Source: Roseiarcus sp050015575 | Lineage (GTDB): Bacteria; Pseudomonadota; Alphaproteobacteria; Rhizobiales; Beijerinckiaceae | Reading direction: 5' to 3' | Assembly (NCBI GenBank): GCA_050015575.1 | Contig: JBEKBD010000109.1 | Coordinates: 1 to 17,198 of the forward strand | DNA length: 17,198 bases | In this document: in pieces, positions 14,026-17,198 of the stretch | How the letters are laid out: every line of letters starts with the position of its first letter | Position numbering within the stretch: the stretch's first letter is position 1 | Translations under genes and position numbers: made by a program | Notes under the pieces: generated by a model | Told to the model about the DNA's origin: nothing | Database searches by the model: none | Seen by the model: only the letters and a program-made list of their open reading frames with translations

Positions 14026-14618
14026 TCACTTCCACTCGCGGAGCCTCGCCTTCATCCTCTTCGTCAGCCGGTCGACCTGCGCCTGCTGCAACCGCTCGGC
14101 CTTGTAGATCGTCAGCATGGCGAACGTGCTCGCGGGGGCGCAGGCGCCGAGGATCGCCCACTTCAACACGCGCCGCACCGGGCGGCGCAGCGCGAGCCAA
14201 TCGACCCACCACGGCGCGCCGAGCGGAGTGGCCGCCAGCGTATGGCGCACACGGCGCAATCGCGGCCGTATCGGGCCGAGATCGTCGGCGTGGTCGTAAG
14301 CGACGCCGGGCGCCCAGACGCGGTCGAACCAGCCCTTGAGGATGGCGGGAAAGCCGAACCACCAGATGGGAAAGCAGAGAACCAACCCCTCGCGGCGGTG
14401 AGACGATCGATCTGCGGCCGCACCGCGCTCGCGTCGTAAGGGCGCCCGTAATAGCTGGCGCGCTCCGCCGCGGTCAGCGCGGCGGCGAATTCGTCGCGGT
14501 AGAGGTCCTCGAGCCAAACCTCGCGCCCTGCCTGGCGCAGCGCCTCTACGGCGCTGGCGGCGAGCGCGCTCGACAGGCTTGCGCGAAGGGGATGGGCGAC
14601 GACGACGAGGCATTTCAT
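14026..14618 (-). pseudogene. NAD(P)H oxidoreductase, flavodoxin-like fold, single-base frameshift
   Basis: Two minus-strand frames together encode about 197 residues of an NQO1/YrkL-type NAD(P)H dehydrogenase (quinone), an FMN/FAD-dependent soluble enzyme. The first frame starts at ATG 14618: MKCLVVVAHPLRASLSSALA, then VWLEDLYRDEF up to IDRLTAA. The second frame continues with the family-typical GLVLCFPIWWFGFPAILKGW and FDRVWAPGVAYD to the stop at 14026. The switch falls in CCGCGAGGGG (minus strand), about 14387-14395, where one missing G restores ...ACC GCC GCG GAG GGG.... As read, translation from the start leaves frame at about residue 76 and loses the flavin- and quinone-binding half. 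It may be a genuine recent inactivation or a base-call error next to a short G run. The gene follows obgE after 94 bases. Confidence 0.82.
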
Positions 14619-14712
14619 GGCGGCCGTTCCTACGACGGCTCGCCGCGAAAGTCTCGCGATTTCCCGACAGCGGCGAACGCGGGGGACGGCGGGGTCGGCG
14701 CGGCGATAAGGT

Positions 14713-15789
14713 TCACGGCGTCCACGCCGGCGCCGGCTTCGTCGCTTCCGTCTGGCGCGCGCCGTCCGCGTCGATCGCGGCGAGCGCCGAGCGCAGGACT
14801 TCCTTCACGCCGCGCCCCGCGACCGCCGACAGCGCCAGCGGCGGCGCGCGCTTGGCGCCGGGCGCGAGCGGCGGGCCGTAGCCGCGCATCGCCCGCATCA
14901 GCCGTTCGCGCTGCGTCTTCAGCGTCGCCGCGTCGACCGCGTCGACCTTGGAGAGCGCGACGATTTCGCTCTTTTCGGCGACGCCGCCGCCGTACGCGGT
15001 AAGCTCGCCGCGGATGGCGCGGTAGGCGGCGCCGGCGTTCTCGCCGGTCGCGTCGACGAGATGGATGAGCGCGCCGCAGCGCTCGACATGGCCGAGGAAT
15101 CGGTCGCCGAGGCCTTGGCCCTCGTGCGCGCCCTCGATCAGGCCGGGAATGTCGGCCAGCACGAAGTCGCGCTCGTCGACGCTGACGACGCCGAGGCCCG
15201 GGTGCAGCGTAGTGAAGGGATAGTCGGCGATCTTCGGCCGCGCGGCGGAGACGGCGGCGAGGAACGTCGATTTGCCGGCGTTGGGCAGGCCGACCAGGCC
15301 GACGTCGGCGATCAGCTTCAGCCGTAGAACGAGCGTGCGCTCGACGCCCGGCTGGCCGGGATTGGCGCGGCGCGGCGCGCGGTTGGTCGCGGTGGTGAAA
15401 TGGGCGTTGCCGAAGCCGCCGTTGCCGCCCTTGGCGACGACGACGCGCTCGCCGGGGCTCTTTAGATCGGCGATCGGCGTCTCCATGTCCGCTTCGTCGA
15501 ACACCTGCGTGCCTTCCGGCGCCTTCAGCACGGCGTCGGCGCCGCGTCCGCCGGCGCGGTTCTTGCCCATGCCGTGCATGCCGGTCTTGGCCTTGAAGTG
15601 CTGCTGGTAGCGAAAGTCGATCAGCGTGTTGAGGCCGCTGGCGCATTCGATCACGACGTCGCCGCCGCGCCCGCCGTCGCCGCCGTCCGGGCCGCCGAAC
15701 TCGATGAATTTCTCGCGCCGGAACGAAACGCAGCCGGCGCCGCCGTCGCCCGAGCGCACGTAGACGCGCGCCTGGTCAAGGAACTTCAT
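14713..15789 (-). CDS. obgE: GTPase Obg/CgtA
   Basis: A 358-residue GTPase required for assembly of the 50S ribosomal subunit and linked to stringent and growth control. I chose ATG 15789 (MKFLDQARVYVRSGDGGAGC), the universal Obg N-terminus; an in-frame start further upstream (15828) would add 13 residues not seen in the family. The glycine-rich Obg fold (about 1-158) includes FGGPDGGDGGRGGDV and GGNGGFGN. The G domain follows, with G1 GLPNAGKST (167-175), G2 PFTT (191-194), G3 DIPGLIEGA (213-221) and G4 SKVD. The C-terminus after the G domain is short and Ala/Pro-rich. The upstream GNAT gene overlaps its first 14 bases, so translation is coupled. Its position after rplU-rpmA is the usual one in alphaproteobacteria. 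Confidence 0.97.
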   Translation of the reverse strand: MKFLDQARVYVRSGDGGAGCVSFRREKFIEFGGPDGGDGGRGGDVVIECASGLNTLIDFRYQQHFKAKTGMHGMGKNRAGGRGADAVLKAPEGTQVFDEADMETPIADLKSPGERVVVAKGGNGGFGNAHFTTATNRAPRRANPGQPGVERTLVLRLKLIADVGLVGLPNAGKSTFLAAVSAARPKIADYPFTTLHPGLGVVSVDERDFVLADIPGLIEGAHEGQGLGDRFLGHVERCGALIHLVDATGENAGAAYRAIRGELTAYGGGVAEKSEIVALSKVDAVDAATLKTQRERLMRAMRGYGPPLAPGAKRAPPLALSAVAGRGVKEVLRSALAAIDADGARQTEATKPAPAWTP

Positions 15790-16402
15790 GGGCGCCTTCG
15801 CCGCTGATCGGCGCGCTCCTGGCGCCAAGGCCGGGGCGGCGCGCGGTCCAGGCCGCGCGGGTCAGCGCGAAGCGATCGCACGGAACCAGGCCGCCGCGCG
15901 CCGGCGCGCCCTCGAGCCCGGACCCGAGGAATTGAAACCCCGCCTTCTCCAGAACGCGGCGCGAGGCGGCGTTCTCGACGCGCGAGCTGGCGTCGAGTTC
16001 GACCGCGTCGGTCAGCGAAAAGGCGGCTTCGACCATCGCCTCGACCGCTTCGCTCGCCAGGCCCTTGCCCCAGGTCTCCGGCGCCAAGGCATAGCCGAGC
16101 GTCAAGCGATCCAAGCCTCTCCCCTCCAGGCTGACGGCGCCGATCGCTTCGCGCTTGTCGCGGATCGGGGTCATCACCAGCGTCAGATCGCGCCCCAAAG
16201 CGTTGCCTTCGCGCGCCGCGTAAATGAAGCGTTCGGCGGTGCCCGGCGGATAGGGATGGGGAATGCGGGCGGTGAACTGGGCCACCTCCCAGCGGCTGCA
16301 ATAGCGATGGATCGCCGGCGCGTCGGCGGCCCGCGGCCAGCGCAGCCACAGCCGCGCGGTCTCCAGGCGAAAGACATCGTCACGGGCAAGATCGGGAAAC
16401 AT
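15776..16402 (-). CDS. GNAT-family N-acetyltransferase (RimJ/RimL-like)
   Basis: A 208-residue acetyltransferase of the GNAT superfamily, which transfers an acetyl group from acetyl-CoA to an amine. The pattern is RimJ/RimL-like: TARLWLRWPRAADAPAIHRY near the N-terminus, LTLGYALAPETWGKGLASEA (motif A with the acetyl-CoA loop WGKGLAS) and the closing VENAASRRVLEKAGFQFLGS. I prefer ATG 16402 because GGAG sits five bases upstream; a GTG six bases earlier is in frame but too close to that site. The 3' end overlaps obgE by 14 bases. A GNAT gene between rpmA and obgE is common in Hyphomicrobiales, so ribosomal protein acetylation is an attractive but untested guess for its substrate. Confidence 0.92.
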   Translation of the reverse strand: MFPDLARDDVFRLETARLWLRWPRAADAPAIHRYCSRWEVAQFTARIPHPYPPGTAERFIYAAREGNALGRDLTLVMTPIRDKREAIGAVSLEGRGLDRLTLGYALAPETWGKGLASEAVEAMVEAAFSLTDAVELDASSRVENAASRRVLEKAGFQFLGSGLEGAPARGGLVPCDRFALTRAAWTARRPGLGARSAPISGEGAHEVP

Positions 16403-16453
16403 TTCCACTCCGGACCAGCGGGGGGCTCGGCGAGGCGGCCCCGAGACGACGAA

Positions 16454-16477
16454 GGAGATGCGGCGACCCGCATCCCC
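16454..16477 (-). terminator. strong hairpin between rpmA and the GNAT gene
   Basis: On the transcribed (minus) strand, GGGGATGCGG and CCGCATCTCC pair over ten positions with one G-U wobble around the tetraloop GTCG. It lies about 120 bases after the rpmA stop and 52 bases before the GNAT start. The following bases are TTCGTCGTC, so a proper U-tract is missing. It may be a partial terminator or processing site that lowers expression of GNAT and obgE relative to the ribosomal genes. Confidence 0.45.
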
Positions 16478-16598
16478 TTTCTAAGCGCTTCGGCTTACCG
16501 GACTTATCTCGGAGGGCTGTCGCCTTCCTGCTCTCGGGGATTCTCGAGACCGTCCGCTGGGGCTGCCGCCGCGGCTGGGCTCCTCGCATCCCCGCCGT

Positions 16599-16865
16599 TC
16601 ATTCGACCGCGGTTTTCGCCACCACGGCTACGTATTGGCGACCGTTGTCTTTACATTCGAATGCGACGGCGCCTTGGGCGGTGGCGAACAAAGTGTGATC
16701 GGTCCCCATGCCGACGTTGCGGCCGGCGTGGAACTTGGTGCCGCGCTGGCGGACCAGAATCATGCCGCTGCGGACTTGTTCGCCGCCGAACTTCTTCACG
16801 CCGAGGCGGCGCCCGTCCGAATCGCGGCCGTTGCGCGAGGACCCGCCTGCCTTCTTATGAGCCAT
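16599..16865 (-). CDS. rpmA: 50S ribosomal protein L27
   Basis: An 88-residue ribosomal protein whose N-terminal tail reaches the peptidyl-transferase centre of the large subunit. The sequence is canonical: MAHKKAGGSSRNGRDSDGRR, LGVKKFGGEQVRSGMILVRQ, RGTKFHAGRNVGMGTDHTLF, and an ECKDNGRQYVAVV end. The start shows no Firmicutes-type cleaved extension, as expected for a proteobacterium. A GGAG Shine-Dalgarno precedes the ATG on the minus strand. It follows the rplU reading frame after 82 bases, the usual rplU-rpmA pairing. Confidence 0.98.
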   Translation of the reverse strand: MAHKKAGGSSRNGRDSDGRRLGVKKFGGEQVRSGMILVRQRGTKFHAGRNVGMGTDHTLFATAQGAVAFECKDNGRQYVAVVAKTAVE

Positions 16866-16947
16866 TTCACTCGCTCCAAATCCGCCGCGGCGCGCGAGGG
16901 CGCTGGTTTGCCGCGTATATAATCGAATATCCCGCTCGAGGGAACCC

Positions 16948-17198
16948 TTATCCCTTGCGACCGCCTTTGCCGCCGCCGGTCTTGGCGGGCGGCGTCGACT
17001 TGGGCTTCTTGGCCTTCGCCGCGTCGCCGCCGGCGGTCTTGCCGGCCTTCGCCGCCGGCGCTTCGGCCTTCGGCGCCGCGGCGGGCTTGGCCGCCGCGGT
17101 CTTGGCGGCCTTGGCGGCCGGCGTCTTGGCCTTCGACGGCGCGGCGACCGATTTCGCCGGCGCCGACTCGACGCTCGCGGCGGCGACCGCGGGCGCCG
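16948..17198 (-). CDS. rplU: C-terminal tail of ribosomal protein L21 (runs off the right edge)
   Basis: Eighty-two codons precede the TAA at 16948-16950; the start and the globular domain lie beyond the window. The visible part is entirely low-complexity Ala/Lys/Pro: SVESAPAKSVAAPSKAKTPA, repeats of AAKAAKTAAAKPAAAPK, and the end TGGGKGGRKG. Identity as L21 is inferred from its place directly upstream of rpmA and from the Ala/Lys-rich C-terminal extensions I recall on L21 in several Hyphomicrobiales. No diagnostic L21 residues are in view. The strongly basic tail would suit contact with rRNA and resembles histone-H1-like tails, so a different basic protein cannot be strictly excluded. Confidence 0.7.
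   Translation of the reverse strand, partial: APAVAAASVESAPAKSVAAPSKAKTPAAKAAKTAAAKPAAAPKAEAPAAKAGKTAGGDAAKAKKPKSTPPAKTGGGKGGRKG

Noticed and set aside
1..17198. CRISPR array, rRNA or tRNA genes
   Set aside because: No regularly spaced repeats, rRNA signatures or tRNA cloverleaf patterns were noticed in the window.

Overview
The window looks like a chromosomal segment of a high-GC alphaproteobacterium. The order Hyphomicrobiales (Rhizobiales) is most likely. I base this on the gene order CCA-adding enzyme / DUF6111 / CoA pyrophosphatase beside a MoxR-DUF58-DUF4159 operon, the order rplU-rpmA-GNAT-obgE, and a REP-like intergenic palindrome of the kind common in that order. Genus cannot be set from the sequence alone; a Methylocystis/Beijerinckiaceae-type organism is a guess.

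Left arm (1-10714). On the minus strand, three tightly overlapping genes run off the left edge: a Nudix CoA pyrophosphatase, a small DUF6111 membrane protein and the start of the CCA tRNA nucleotidyltransferase. Divergently, a four-gene plus-strand operon encodes a MoxR AAA+ ATPase, a DUF58 protein, a 930-residue BatA/DUF4159 membrane protein and a 695-residue membrane protein with vWA-like and glutamine-amidotransferase-like parts. Stop and start codons lie within a few bases or overlap throughout. The operon fits the MoxR/vWA chaperone-like envelope systems. After a 181-bp gap with a REP-like element come edd (6-phosphogluconate dehydratase, Entner-Doudoroff pathway) and an isoprenylcysteine-methyltransferase-like membrane protein. 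The latter has a TTGACA -35 box followed by a perfect 15-bp inverted repeat over its -10 region.

Middle (10715-14025). This is a visibly AT-richer patchwork. It begins with two gene remnants: a nucleotidyltransferase (MNT) domain cut just after its GSRARG motif, and the C-terminal ATPase end of a PhoR-like histidine kinase. An unrecognised 110-residue gene follows, preceded by two tiny overlapping ORFs. Then come a minus-strand XRE-type regulator and, divergent from it, two unrecognised genes: a 227-residue soluble protein and a 98-residue protein with two membrane segments. The 326-bp region between regulator and pair holds several inverted repeats and a good sigma70-type promoter. This regulator / soluble protein / small membrane protein cassette is the best candidate here for an undescribed system, though no function can be assigned.

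Right arm (14026-17198), all minus strand and again high GC. It carries a flavodoxin-fold NAD(P)H oxidoreductase broken by a single-base frameshift, obgE, a GNAT acetyltransferase overlapping obgE by 14 bases, rpmA (L27), and the Ala/Lys/Pro-rich C-terminal tail of what synteny says is rplU (L21). This is ribosomal and ribosome-assembly housekeeping.

No rRNA, tRNA, CRISPR array, transposase or integrase was seen.
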